Positions 23,515 to 32,502 of a DNA stretch of 37,020 nucleotides are shown here, piece after piece. The DNA comes from Roseomonas sp. (GTDB taxonomy: Bacteria > Pseudomonadota > Alphaproteobacteria > Acetobacterales > Acetobacteraceae). Where the stretch lies: contig JADCGA010000027.1 of assembly GCA_020249265.1 (NCBI GenBank), positions 1-37,020 of the forward strand, read 5' to 3'. The translations under genes were made by a program, and so were the position numbers. Positions within the stretch are counted from its first letter, which is position 1, and each line of letters starts with the position of its first letter. The notes beneath the pieces are model-generated. The model worked only from the letters and a program-made list of their open reading frames with translations. It was not told the DNA's origin and searched no databases.

Positions 23515-25337
23515 GCGTGCAAAACTCTCGCCGTCTGGCGCCGGTTGGGTGGCTGCTTGCGATCATTCTTGTGGCGGCCTGGCCCTCTCTCGCGCCGAAC
23601 CCATTCTTTGTGCATCTTGGTCAAACCTTCGCCTATACGGCTATTGCGGTCATTGGTCTGAACATTCTGCTCGGGCTTTCCGGCCAGATGTCGCTGGGCC
23701 AGGCGGGGTTTTATGCCATCGGCGCTTATGGTTCGGCAATTACGGCCACCAGCTTTGGGTGGCCGATCTGGCTTTCCATGCCTTTCGGCCTCCTCGTTGC
23801 TGGTTTGATGGGCGTTTTGCTTGGTCTGGTGGCGCTGCGTACCCGCGGCCTTTACCTTGCCATGGCCACACTTGCTTTCGGCTTTATCGTGGAAATCTGG
23901 GCGCAGCGCGCCGTGGATCTTACGGGCGGCACCATGGGGCTTTTTGGCGTTCCACAACTTGATTTTGGTGATTTCCGAAATGTGGCCACCTATACTTTCT
24001 GGGTCTGCGCTGCTGCGCTGATTCTGGTGCAACTCGGCAGCGATTGGGTTTTTTCGTCCAGTAGCGGGCGTAGGCTACGCGCGATCAAGGAATCGGAAAG
24101 TTTTGCGCAAACAGTCGGCCTCAATGTACCGCTTTGGCGCACGGCAGTATTCGCTGCGAGTGCCGTCTTGGCCGGTTTGGCGGGAGTACTCTTCGCGCAT
24201 CAGTCTGGCTTTGTTTCATCGGACGCGTTTTCAATCCGTCTATCCATCGCGTTACTGATTGCTGCTGTGATTGGCGGGCTTGGGGACACCCGGGGCCCGC
24301 TTCTTGGAACAGCCATTCTTGTAGCCATTGCTGAGGTGATTGCAGGCTTTCACACCATCGGACTCATCATATATGGCGGCATCCTGCTTGCCGTATTGCT
24401 GCTGGTGCCAGAGGGAGCGGTTGGCATGCTGCGCGCCGCCGTAAAGCTCGTGCGTCGCGCTGACCTCCCTGCCACGGCAAGTGAGGCCCCTGTGCCCCAA
24501 GCCTTGACGCCCCGGCCTCCGCCACCTGGGACGCGCAGAGGAGGGTCGCTTGAAGTCGTCGGTCTTTCCAAAGCCTATGCGGGTGTGGTTGCACTGCGTG
24601 ATGTATCCTTTTCGGTCGCTCCCGCCACTATTCATGCCCTGATTGGGCCAAATGGTGCAGGTAAATCCACGTTGATCAATTGTGTCGCCGGTCTCTATCG
24701 GGCGGATTCCGGTTCGGTGCGCCTTGGGGATCATGAGGTAGCAAGCCTTTCCGCACATCAGCGTGCGCGGCTTGGTCTGGCCCGCAGCTTCCAGAATCTT
24801 CAATTGATCAGTGGGCTGACGGTGATCGAGAATGTGATGCTTGGCTTACCTCGTCTGGCTGGTGAAGGTGGTGTCCGTGCGGTTATGCGCTGGCTTGCCG
24901 GATTGCCTCATGAGGAAGCGGAGCGCGCCCGTGCAATTGCAGTGCTCGACGCCCTTGCCATCGCCCATCTTGCCGATCGTACCCCCGGGGAGCTGCCCTA
25001 TGGGCATCGAAAACTCGTGGAGCTTGCGCGCGCGCTCGCGCAGGATCCGTCCGTGATGCTGCTTGATGAACCTGTTGCCGGGCTGAATCCGCTGGAAGCA
25101 CAGCAGATCGCCATCGCGCTCCGGCGGCTGCGTGACTCCGGCAAGACCATCCTGCTGGTGGAGCACAATATGGAATTTGTCATGGATTTGAGCGACCGGA
25201 TCACCGTGCTCGACCATGGCGTTGTGATTGCCGATGATACGCCTTCCGTGGTTCAGGCCGACAAGCGGGTTATCGCGGCGTATCTGGGCGCCGATGATAT
25301 TGAGGCGCCTGAATCTGGAAAGGTAACAGGGCCGTGA
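23511..25337 (+). CDS. Fused branched-chain-type ABC permease and ATPase (LivM-LivG)
   Basis: One 608-residue protein carries both functions. Residues 1-310 are the LivM permease (LNILLGLSGQMSLGQAGFYA at 50-69; ESESFAQTVGLNVPLWRTAV near 194-213). A Pro- and Ala-rich linker spans about 318-345. Residues 346-608 are the LivG ATPase, with Walker A GPNGAGKST at 379-387, the LivG-type signature ELPYGHRKLVE near 494-504 and Walker B SVMLLDEP at 514-521, then a switch His in LLVEHNMEFV. The frame is continuous, so the fusion is real and not a missed stop. Such fusions occur in other proteobacteria. It overlaps livH and livF by 4 bp. Confidence 0.93.
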   Translation: MSVQNSRRLAPVGWLLAIILVAAWPSLAPNPFFVHLGQTFAYTAIAVIGLNILLGLSGQMSLGQAGFYAIGAYGSAITATSFGWPIWLSMPFGLLVAGLMGVLLGLVALRTRGLYLAMATLAFGFIVEIWAQRAVDLTGGTMGLFGVPQLDFGDFRNVATYTFWVCAAALILVQLGSDWVFSSSSGRRLRAIKESESFAQTVGLNVPLWRTAVFAASAVLAGLAGVLFAHQSGFVSSDAFSIRLSIALLIAAVIGGLGDTRGPLLGTAILVAIAEVIAGFHTIGLIIYGGILLAVLLLVPEGAVGMLRAAVKLVRRADLPATASEAPVPQALTPRPPPPGTRRGGSLEVVGLSKAYAGVVALRDVSFSVAPATIHALIGPNGAGKSTLINCVAGLYRADSGSVRLGDHEVASLSAHQRARLGLARSFQNLQLISGLTVIENVMLGLPRLAGEGGVRAVMRWLAGLPHEEAERARAIAVLDALAIAHLADRTPGELPYGHRKLVELARALAQDPSVMLLDEPVAGLNPLEAQQIAIALRRLRDSGKTILLVEHNMEFVMDLSDRITVLDHGVVIADDTPSVVQADKRVIAAYLGADDIEAPESGKVTGP

Positions 25338-26041
25338 TCGCGGTAGAGGCAATTTCGGCGCGGATAGGCGCGGTTGAGGTATTGAGCGATATATCATTCA
25401 GTGTGGCGCCAGGCGCCCTATTGGCAGTGCTTGGCGCCAACGGTGCTGGCAAGACCAGCCTGTTGCGTAGCGTTTCAAATCTTCTGCCCCTTAGCGGCGG
25501 ACGTGTGACGTATGATAGGCAAGACATATCGGGTATTGCGCCCCATCTCCTGGCACGCAAGGGCCTTGTGCATGTGCCACAGGGGCGACAGATCGTTCCG
25601 ACGCTGAGTGTATTGGACAATCTCCTGCTTGGCGCGTCACATCTGTCGCAAAATGATCCGGACATGATGAGAAAGAACCTGGAAGACGAATTCACGCGCT
25701 TCCCTGTACTACGTGAGCGGCAGCGTATCCCGGGCGGCTCCCTTTCGGGGGGGGAGCAACAAATGCTCGCGGTATCTCGCGCATTGATGATGCGCCCAAA
25801 GGTACTGATGCTGGATGAACCATCCCTTGGCCTGGCGCCACAGGTTGCACGCGCCATTTTGCGCGCGCTGCGTTCCCTGACCGAGCAGGGGGTTGCTGTT
25901 ATTCTGGTGGAGCAAATCGCAATTGGCGCCCTCAAGATAGCGGATAATGGACTTGTGCTTCGCAATGGTCAGGTCGCTTTGCGGGGATCGGCTACCGAAC
26001 TTTTGGCCGATCGTGGGCTTGTGGAGAGTTATCTCGGGTAG
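25334..26041 (+). CDS. Branched-chain-type ABC ATPase (LivF-like)
   Basis: This 235-residue cytoplasmic ATPase has Walker A GANGAGKTS near residues 34-42, the signature LSGGEQQMLAVSRAL near 137, Walker B VLMLDEPSLGLAP, and the LivF-type Q-loop HVPQGRQIVPTLSVLDNLLL. The start is GTG at 25334, overlapping the previous stop as GTGA. It is the second ATPase of the importer, forming a heterodimer with the ATPase half of the fused protein, and the last gene of the operon. Confidence 0.93.
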   Translation: MIAVEAISARIGAVEVLSDISFSVAPGALLAVLGANGAGKTSLLRSVSNLLPLSGGRVTYDRQDISGIAPHLLARKGLVHVPQGRQIVPTLSVLDNLLLGASHLSQNDPDMMRKNLEDEFTRFPVLRERQRIPGGSLSGGEQQMLAVSRALMMRPKVLMLDEPSLGLAPQVARAILRALRSLTEQGVAVILVEQIAIGALKIADNGLVLRNGQVALRGSATELLADRGLVESYLG

Positions 26042-26224
26042 CTATTTGACTGTTTGCGCAATGATTGCCGTGTTTTCGAGAGAGCTCGGATTACTCAAAA
26101 TGAGAGATCCAAGGCGTTGTCTTACGCGAGGCGCCCTTGATCGAACGTAGAATGGCGCCATCCCCATCAGGAAAACAACCGAGTTTCGCTGGAGATGGGC
26201 ACTAATTTCTCGAATCAATCTCTG

Positions 26225-26254
26225 TTGAAACACCCACATGATTTCCGATAGTAT
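26225..26254 (+). promoter_or_regulatory. Candidate promoter for the lyase gene
   Basis: TTGAAA at 26225-26230, an 18-base spacer and TAGTAT at 26249-26254 resemble a sigma70 promoter. They lie 57 bp before the lyase ATG in the 269-bp gap after livF. The lyase may therefore be separately transcribed. Confidence 0.4.
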
Positions 26255-26310
26255 GTCTGTGTGATGAAGAAGCCGCCTAGCTAATCACGACCAGAAGGGA
26301 GAAAACAACC

Positions 26311-27276
26311 ATGCGCCTTGGCCAACCCTATCCCACCCGCCCGTCAGTCCGGCTTCGCACGTTGATGCGAGAAGCTGCGCCGCTCATCGTTCCGGGCTGC
26401 TTCAACGCCATGTCAGCACGCGTGCTTGAACAGGCAGGTTTTGAGGCAGTCTATATGTCCGGCTACGGGTCATCGCTGTCAGTCACCGGCCTGCCGGATG
26501 CCGGGCTGATGACCCTGACGGAGATGTCGGAGAATGCGCGCCGTATCGCCGCCGCTGTTTCGGTTCCAGTCATCGCGGATGCCGATACCGGCTTCGGAAA
26601 CGCCATTAATGTTGTCCGGACGGTAGAGGAATATTGCCGCGCAGGTGTCGCCGGCATGCATCTTGAAGATCAGGTGGCCCCCAAGCGTTGCGGGCATGTC
26701 GCCGGGCGTGAAGTCATCGCGCGTGAGGAGGCCGTTCTCAAGATCCGCGCTGCTGCAAAAACGCGTGATGCGATGGAGCCTGACTTTGTGCTGATAGCGC
26801 GCACCGATAGTCGCGGCGCGCATGGCGGGTCACTTGATGAGGCCATTTGGCGTGCCAATGCGTTCCTCGACGCCGGCGCGGATCTTGCCTTTGTCGAAGG
26901 CCCCAAGGACATAGCCGAAGTCGAGCGTATCTGCCATGAGGTGAAAGGGCCGGTCTTCTATAATATGACAGGCATTTCCCCCCGCATGGACCGCGAAACC
27001 ATGGCGCGGCTTGGCATCAAGATCACCATTCTGCCAGGCGCCATCATGCGTGCAGCCTTGCTTGCCATGCATGACCTCGCTTCCGCCCTGCGTGAGAAGG
27101 GACCCATGGTCGAGACCGAACTAGACGCCCGCGCCAAGGGGCATCCATTGGGCAATACCCATGTCTTTGCCGGCTTCGATCGTATCCGCGCCATGGAAGA
27201 AAGCTTCCTGCCGGCAGAAACCGCAAAGAAATATGATGGGACGCTCGGCCATATGCCGCGCGCCGCGGCTGAATGA
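26311..27276 (+). CDS. Isocitrate lyase/PEP mutase-superfamily carboxylic-acid lyase
   Basis: The 321-residue TIM-barrel enzyme has the metal site VIADADTGFGN at 88-97 (Asp90, Asp92), the HLEDQVAPKRCGH loop at 117-129 with catalytic Cys127, and the RTDSRGAHGGSLDEAI segment. The C-K/R-C-G-H type loop marks C-C lyases (2-methylisocitrate lyase, 2,3-dimethylmalate lyase) rather than PEP mutases. It would split a malate-like acid into two smaller acids. Aconitase-type LeuC/LeuD genes follow, recalling the dimethylmaleate hydratase and dimethylmalate lyase set of nicotinate fermentation. The start has GAAGGGAG upstream. PrpB-like function is the main alternative. Confidence 0.87.
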   Translation: MRLGQPYPTRPSVRLRTLMREAAPLIVPGCFNAMSARVLEQAGFEAVYMSGYGSSLSVTGLPDAGLMTLTEMSENARRIAAAVSVPVIADADTGFGNAINVVRTVEEYCRAGVAGMHLEDQVAPKRCGHVAGREVIAREEAVLKIRAAAKTRDAMEPDFVLIARTDSRGAHGGSLDEAIWRANAFLDAGADLAFVEGPKDIAEVERICHEVKGPVFYNMTGISPRMDRETMARLGIKITILPGAIMRAALLAMHDLASALREKGPMVETELDARAKGHPLGNTHVFAGFDRIRAMEESFLPAETAKKYDGTLGHMPRAAAE

Positions 27277-27499
27277 CTAGCGGGAATTCTTGACTCTTCC
27301 GCCGTAGCCTGACTACGCTTTTCACAACAACAAGCAATACAGGAAACGGAGTGGCGGGAAAGCGACTGAAATTCTCTGAAGGCATTAGTTGTTTGGCCAT
27401 GTGCTGCACTGGCAGTGGCGGCAGGCTTCTTATGTTCCTTCACGAAATTTGCGGCGTGATCCCGCCACCTGATGGCAATCCAAGAAAGGCTCCTGCACC

Positions 27500-28909
27500 A
27501 TGGCCCAGCCTGCCCTGACCATGTTCGAAAAAATCTGGCGACGCCATGTGGTTGTTGATCGACCGGATGGTTACACCTTGCTCTATATTGATCGCCACCT
27601 CATGCATGATGGATCAGCGGGCAGCTTCGCAAGATTGCGCGCGCGAGGTTTGTCGCTGCGTCGACCCCATCGCAGCTTCGCGACACCTGACCATTACGTT
27701 GCAACCGGCGGGCGCGGCCTTGGCGCCATTGAAGACAGTCATCACCGCGGCATCGTCGCCGCCATGGCTGACAATCATGCACGCTACGGCTTTACTGTTT
27801 TTGACATTGGTGATGAACGCCAAGGCATAGCGCATGTTGTCGGGCCCGAGCAGGGTATCACGCAGCCCGGGCTCACCTTGGTCTGCGGGGATAGCCATAC
27901 CTCCACCCATGGTGCGCTTGGCGCCTTGGCTTTTGGCATCGGCTCTTCTGAGGTTGTGCATGTCATGGCCACACAAAGCCTGTGGCAGCGCAAGCCCAAG
28001 GCCATGCGGATTGCGGTTGAAGGAAATCTTGGCTTCGGCGTAACGGCGAAGGATGTGATCCTGGCCATTATTGCGCGTATTGGAGCCGGCGGCGCGATTG
28101 GCCATGTGGTTGAATATGCTGGAAGCGCCATTCGTAGCCTTTCCATCGAAGGGCGATTGACCCTTTGTAACATGTCCATTGAAGCCGGTGGGCGAGCGGG
28201 TATGGTAGCGCCAGATGATACGACCTTCGCCTATCTCCATGGACGCGCCTTTGCCCCCAAAGATGCCGCCTGGGACAAGGCCCTCGCCTATTGGCGCAAT
28301 GTACCGAGTGATGAGGGCGCTGTCTTCGATAAGGAAATGACGCTCGATGGCGCGGCTATAGCCCCAATGGTCACTTGGGGCACCAGCCCTGAGGATGCTG
28401 TGCCGATCACGGCGCGCATTCCTGATCCAAGCTCAGCGCCGGATGTCGCAAAGCGCGAGGGGATGGAGCGCGCCCTGGCTTATATGGGTTTGCAGCCTGG
28501 CACCCCGGTTGAAGATGTCTCAGTAGATCGCGTCTTCATCGGTTCCTGCACCAATAGTCGGATTGAAGATTTGCGGAGCGCAGCCGCTGTCGTTCGTGGA
28601 CGCAAGGCGGTGGTGCCAAGTTGGGCGGTTGCCGGTTCCGGCGTGGTGAAACGGCAGGCGGAGGCCGAAGGGCTTGATCGCATTTTCCGCGAGGCAGGTT
28701 TCGAATGGCGTGAACCCGGCTGTTCCATGTGTGTCGGCATGAATGGCGATACGGGCAAGCCGGGCCAGCGCATCGCCTCCACATCGAATCGTAATTTTGT
28801 TGGTAGGCAGGGGCAAGGTGTACGCACACACCTCGTGAGCCCGGCAATGGCGGCGGCAGCCGCTGTGACGGGCCGTTTCACGGATGTCCGCAAACTTGCC
28901 TCAGCCTGA
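27500..28909 (+). CDS. LeuC-like hydro-lyase large subunit
   Basis: This 469-residue aconitase-family large subunit has cysteines for a [4Fe-4S] cluster: Cys350 in FIGSCTNSR, and Cys408 and Cys411 in [29 protein letters not shown] at 131-150 is a family hallmark. Real isopropylmalate isomerases have HEVTSPQAF after the DRHL motif; here it reads [16 protein letters not shown], so the substrate-contact loop differs. It is probably a hydratase/isomerase of another dicarboxylate, such as citraconate, dimethylmaleate or maleate. It needs the small subunit encoded 15 bp downstream. The 223-bp gap before it contains no clear gene. Confidence 0.9.
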   Translation: MAQPALTMFEKIWRRHVVVDRPDGYTLLYIDRHLMHDGSAGSFARLRARGLSLRRPHRSFATPDHYVATGGRGLGAIEDSHHRGIVAAMADNHARYGFTVFDIGDERQGIAHVVGPEQGITQPGLTLVCGDSHTSTHGALGALAFGIGSSEVVHVMATQSLWQRKPKAMRIAVEGNLGFGVTAKDVILAIIARIGAGGAIGHVVEYAGSAIRSLSIEGRLTLCNMSIEAGGRAGMVAPDDTTFAYLHGRAFAPKDAAWDKALAYWRNVPSDEGAVFDKEMTLDGAAIAPMVTWGTSPEDAVPITARIPDPSSAPDVAKREGMERALAYMGLQPGTPVEDVSVDRVFIGSCTNSRIEDLRSAAAVVRGRKAVVPSWAVAGSGVVKRQAEAEGLDRIFREAGFEWREPGCSMCVGMNGDTGKPGQRIASTSNRNFVGRQGQGVRTHLVSPAMAAAAAVTGRFTDVRKLASA

Positions 28910-28924
28910 GAGGAGTGTAGCAGC

Positions 28925-29527
28925 ATGGAAGCTTTCACATCCCTCACCGCGGTTGCGGTGCCGGTGGATCTGCCGAATGTCGATACCGATCAGATCATCC
29001 CGGCGCGATTCCTTGGTCGCGCGCGGGAGGAACAGGCCCCGGCCATGTTTCATGACATGCGACGCGCGCCCGATGGAAGCCTGCGCCCCGATTTTCCGCT
29101 GAATCAAGGAAGTTTTGCCGGCGCGGGTATCATCGTTGCGGGAAGAAATTTCGCCTGTGGTTCATCCCGCGAAAATGCTGTGACCGTCATGGTAGATAAT
29201 GGCTTCCGCGCCTTTATCGCGCCGTCCTTCGGCGACATTTTCTTCAATAATTGTTTCCAAAATGGCGCCCTGCCAATCATTCTGCCGGAAACGCGTGTAG
29301 CTGAGCTGCGTGGGGCACTTCATGCCAAGCCAGGTGCCAGCATCACCGTGGATCTGGCATCCGAGACAGTAACTGGACCTGACGGCAAGATCGATCATTT
29401 TGAAATCGATTCCTTCCGCAAGGATTGCCTGTTGCGCGGTGTTGACAGCGTCACGCTCACACTCAGCCATGCGTCAGAGATTGCGGCTTTTGAGGCCCGT
29501 CAGAAGGAGGAAGTTTCCTGGCTCTAG
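28925..29527 (+). CDS. LeuD-like hydro-lyase small subunit
   Basis: This 200-residue swivelling domain completes the LeuC-like enzyme. It begins with the family motif AVPVDLPNVDTDQIIPARFL and contains NFACGSSRENAVTVMVDNGF, where the G-S-S-R-E loop closes on the substrate carboxylate. FIAPSFGDIFFNNCFQNGAL is also conserved. AGGAG precedes the ATG. Its last codons contain the strong AAGGAGG that serves the next gene, so enzyme and transporter genes are linked. Position beside a C-C lyase argues against leucine synthesis; no leuB or leuA is present. Confidence 0.9.
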   Translation: MEAFTSLTAVAVPVDLPNVDTDQIIPARFLGRAREEQAPAMFHDMRRAPDGSLRPDFPLNQGSFAGAGIIVAGRNFACGSSRENAVTVMVDNGFRAFIAPSFGDIFFNNCFQNGALPIILPETRVAELRGALHAKPGASITVDLASETVTGPDGKIDHFEIDSFRKDCLLRGVDSVTLTLSHASEIAAFEARQKEEVSWL

Positions 29528-30582
29528 CACCCGCCAACACCGCGCTTCTGGAAGTGGATGGTCTTGAGAAGCACTATCCTGTGCGACAGGGCGTACTTGC
29601 GGCAATGCTCGGCCGGCAACCGTCACTTGTACGCGCGGTGGATGGCGTGAGTTTCAGTATCGCGCCAGGAGAGGTGCTTGGGTTGGCTGGAGAATCCGGC
29701 TGCGGCAAATCCACCACGGGCATGGCCGTGCTGGATCTTGTGGCGCCTACCGCCGGCAGTATTCGTGTCGCTGGGCGTGAAGTTGACTTGCGGCGCGACC
29801 GTGCCGCGCAGCTTGCGTTTCGTCGTGATGTGCAGATTGTTTTCCAAAATCCCTTTGAGGCGCTCAACCCCCGCTTCACGGCGCTGGAAAGCGTGCTTGA
29901 ACCGATTGCGGTGCATTTCCCCGGACCGCGAGAAGACCAGTTGGCGCGAGCCCGGCGTGCGCTTGAGCGCGCTGGCTTGACCCCTGCTGATATCTACGCC
30001 CCGCGCTACCCGCATGAGCTTTCCGGCGGTCAATTGCAGCGCGTTGCCATTGCTCGCGCCATCGGTGTCGAGCCACGCCTCCTGGTGGCTGATGAGCCGG
30101 TATCCATGCTTGATGTTTCGATTCGTGCCGGCATCCTTTCGCTATTTCGCAGTTTTGCGCGCGAATTGGGCATGGCCATCCTCTATATTTCGCATGATCT
30201 TTCGACGATGCGCTACCTCTGTCAAAATGTCGCAGTCATGTATCTGGGTCGTATCGTCGAATACGGGCCGGCAGAGGCGGTTCTCTCCCGCCCGGTTCAT
30301 CCCTATGCTCAGGCTCTGATGGCTTCGGTGCCAGTGCGCGGCCGGCGCGGTCGCAAGCGCCTAGCCCTTTCCGGTCAGGTTCCGAATGCCATGGCCATCC
30401 CATCAGGCTGCCGCTTTCACCCGCGCTGCCCGGCAGTTATGCCGATCTGCAGCGTTGCTGATCCGCCAAAGGTGACGCTTGCTAGCGGTCAGGAAGTGGC
30501 CTGCCACCTTATGACAACAACAACCAGCCAGGAGGCCAAGGATGCAGCAGACACCGGAACAAATCGCCTCACCATCCGTTGA
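29518..30582 (+). CDS. Peptide/nickel-type ABC ATPase (OppF/DppF-like)
   Basis: This 354-residue ATPase has Walker A GESGCGKST at 58-66, the signature LSGGQLQRVAIARA, Walker B LLVADEPVSMLD and the C-terminal oligopeptide motif GCRFHPRCPAVMPIC. Family members begin with a short lead and then LLEV-x-x-L-x-K-x-F/YPV, which here is encoded upstream of the first standard start (GTG 29554). The strong AAGGAGG at 29504-29510 is exactly 7 bases from CTG 29518, which opens the frame CTG-GCT-CTA-GCA. I therefore favour a CTG start; GTG 29554 is the conservative choice. It overlaps the leuD stop and, at its end, 41 bp of the binding-protein gene. Confidence 0.88.
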   Translation: MALAPANTALLEVDGLEKHYPVRQGVLAAMLGRQPSLVRAVDGVSFSIAPGEVLGLAGESGCGKSTTGMAVLDLVAPTAGSIRVAGREVDLRRDRAAQLAFRRDVQIVFQNPFEALNPRFTALESVLEPIAVHFPGPREDQLARARRALERAGLTPADIYAPRYPHELSGGQLQRVAIARAIGVEPRLLVADEPVSMLDVSIRAGILSLFRSFARELGMAILYISHDLSTMRYLCQNVAVMYLGRIVEYGPAEAVLSRPVHPYAQALMASVPVRGRRGRKRLALSGQVPNAMAIPSGCRFHPRCPAVMPICSVADPPKVTLASGQEVACHLMTTTTSQEAKDAADTGTNRLTIR

Positions 30583-32443
30583 ACGGCGGCAATTTCTGAA
30601 GCTTGCTGCGGTCACTGGCGGGCTGATGGCCGCCGAGGGATCGCAGGGGTTACTGCCACGCGCCGCGGCGCAGGATGCATCACAGATCCAGGTAGCCAAT
30701 CCAGCCTTTCGGGAGCTTTATGCGGAACAGCGCGGCTATTACATGCAGAATCCGGCCTGGGTCCGTGATACGGTTGCGCGGCTGACTTGGCCCATAGCCG
30801 GTACCAAGGTGCCAGAGCTTAGCGTGCTTATTCCAACCACCCAGCCTGCCTGGCTCAATGCTTTTCGTAAATGGTCGCGTGATGGTGGGCAGGTTGGGCT
30901 GCGCTATACGATGCAGCAGGTATCGCAATCACGCTGGCTTGAAGCGATTGTCACACATATGCATGGTGATATTCAATTCCACCCCGCTGTGGCGCGCCCG
31001 GAACGCGTTGATCCTTCGGAATGGTTGATCAGCCGCGCCTATGGCAAGGATCGTCGCAATTATGGGGAATGGGCGAATCAGGAATATGATCAATTGGTCG
31101 ATCTTCAATCCGCCGAAAGCGATCCTGCGAAGCGACTTGAACATGTGCACGCAGCGCAGAAAGTGCTCGCCGAAGATCGTTACATCACGCAGCTGGGCTG
31201 GGGACCTGGTGTCATTGACCCCTATAATGCCGAGCGTTGGGAAGGCGTGGTGCCGGTGACTGGCTTTGGCATTTGTTCCTTTGACATGTTCCAGACCTAT
31301 CTGGGGCTCAAGCCGAGGCGTGCCAATCAGCGTCGGCGCGTCGTGGTCGGAACGCTTTCACTTGTCGAGACATTGAATATCATTCAGGCGGCCAATCGCT
31401 TCCGTTCCATAGGTCGCATGATCTATGATCGGCTGGCCTACCTGGACAAGGATCTGAACGTTATTCCCTGGGCGGCAGAGCGATGGGTACGCCTTGATGA
31501 GCTTACCTATGATGTCACACTGCGTGCCGGCATGAAGTTCCATGATGACCGCCCGGTGACAGTGCATGATCTGAAATTCACGCTTGATTTCCTGACACGG
31601 TATGATCGCGGCTTCTTTTGGACCGCGAACCAATACCTCGCATCTACGGAAATTCTGAGTGAAGAAAACCGTACCGTCCGGCTGCGCTTCAAGCAGCCCT
31701 ATGGTCAGTTCGAGAGCTATTTCCTGCTTCTCAATGTGATTTTCCCCAAGCATTTGTGGGAAAATATCCTGCAGGAACAGAATGTCGGTGACGATCCGCG
31801 TGCCCTACGTTTTGAACGCCCCATCGGCAGTGGCCCCTTCGCAATTGGGCGCTATCAGGCCGATACGCAGATGCAATTGATCGCACGTAAGGATCATTTC
31901 TCTCGTCCGTCACTTGACGAAATCCAGGTTGTTGTTGTGCCTTCAACCGATGGTCTGCTCGGTCGGCTGCAGGGCGGCGACCTTGATTTTGCCGAGGGCG
32001 TGGATTTCATGCCTTCTCAGATCGCGACGCTGCAACGGGAGCGGCATATCAAGGTGGAACGAACCACCGATATCAACTGGATGCATGCGGTGAAGCGGAT
32101 TTCCTGGCTTCCCTGGCGTGACGTTGAATTCCGTAGAGCCTGGTCGCATACCATTGACCGTGAATTCCTGGTGCGCGTTGTCTGGGAAGGCAATGGCCGG
32201 GTGCCCAGGGCCGATACTTTTCTGGTTGATGGCAATCCTTGGACAAACCCGGATCTCCCGGCGCCTGCAGGCTTTGACTTGGCCAAGGCGCGCGAGATTC
32301 TCGGCGATGCGGGCTATTCCTGGGCACCAGATGATCAGCGCCTTGTCTATCCGCGCCCCGATGATGCGCGGTGGCGTGAGCGTGTGGAGCGTGTCTGCGT
32401 GCCCGGCTACACCTGGGGCGGTCTCAAGATGATCGGAAGCTGA
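30542..32443 (+). CDS. SBP_bac_5-type substrate-binding protein with permuted segment order
   Basis: This 633-residue periplasmic protein has a Tat-like signal (VERRQFLKLAAVTGGLMAAE, cleavage near residue 44). The family's usual order is lobe I start, VKFHDG region, GTGPY region, DRE region, and last the ANPEYD, DPAKR, AQ-x-I/V-LAED end. Here the end comes first: DPSEWLISRAYG at 157-168, WANQEYDQLVDL at 177-188, ESDPAKRLEHVHAAQKVLAE at 192-211. The start comes after it: IGRMIYDRLAYLDKDLNVIP at 290-309, VTLRAGMKFHDDRPVTVHDL at 325-344, IGSGPFAIGRYQ at 428-439, RRAWSHTIDREFLVRVVW at 531-548. The total content fits one complete domain. ATG 30542 has AGGAGG upstream and lies inside oppF. Confidence 0.85.
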   Translation: MQQTPEQIASPSVERRQFLKLAAVTGGLMAAEGSQGLLPRAAAQDASQIQVANPAFRELYAEQRGYYMQNPAWVRDTVARLTWPIAGTKVPELSVLIPTTQPAWLNAFRKWSRDGGQVGLRYTMQQVSQSRWLEAIVTHMHGDIQFHPAVARPERVDPSEWLISRAYGKDRRNYGEWANQEYDQLVDLQSAESDPAKRLEHVHAAQKVLAEDRYITQLGWGPGVIDPYNAERWEGVVPVTGFGICSFDMFQTYLGLKPRRANQRRRVVVGTLSLVETLNIIQAANRFRSIGRMIYDRLAYLDKDLNVIPWAAERWVRLDELTYDVTLRAGMKFHDDRPVTVHDLKFTLDFLTRYDRGFFWTANQYLASTEILSEENRTVRLRFKQPYGQFESYFLLLNVIFPKHLWENILQEQNVGDDPRALRFERPIGSGPFAIGRYQADTQMQLIARKDHFSRPSLDEIQVVVVPSTDGLLGRLQGGDLDFAEGVDFMPSQIATLQRERHIKVERTTDINWMHAVKRISWLPWRDVEFRRAWSHTIDREFLVRVVWEGNGRVPRADTFLVDGNPWTNPDLPAPAGFDLAKAREILGDAGYSWAPDDQRLVYPRPDDARWRERVERVCVPGYTWGGLKMIGS

Positions 32444-32455
32444 TCGGCGGCGCTA

Positions 32456-32486
32456 ACGCAACGGGTAGTTGGCGCACCCGTTGCGT
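32456..32486. terminator. Bidirectional hairpin between convergent opp halves
   Basis: ACGCAACGGGT (32456-32466) and ACCCGTTGCGT (32476-32486) form a perfect 11-bp stem with a 9-base loop. It lies in the 59-bp gap between the ends of the plus- and minus-strand genes, where a shared terminator is expected. No U-run follows on either strand, so termination may be weak or factor-dependent. Confidence 0.65.
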
Positions 32487-32502
32487 GTTGGGCCTCGCCG
32501 AT

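Noticed and set aside
28925..29527. Assignment as leuD of leucine biosynthesis
   Set aside because: The partner LeuC has a changed substrate loop, a C-C lyase lies upstream, and leuA and leuB are absent. Only the fold is supported.
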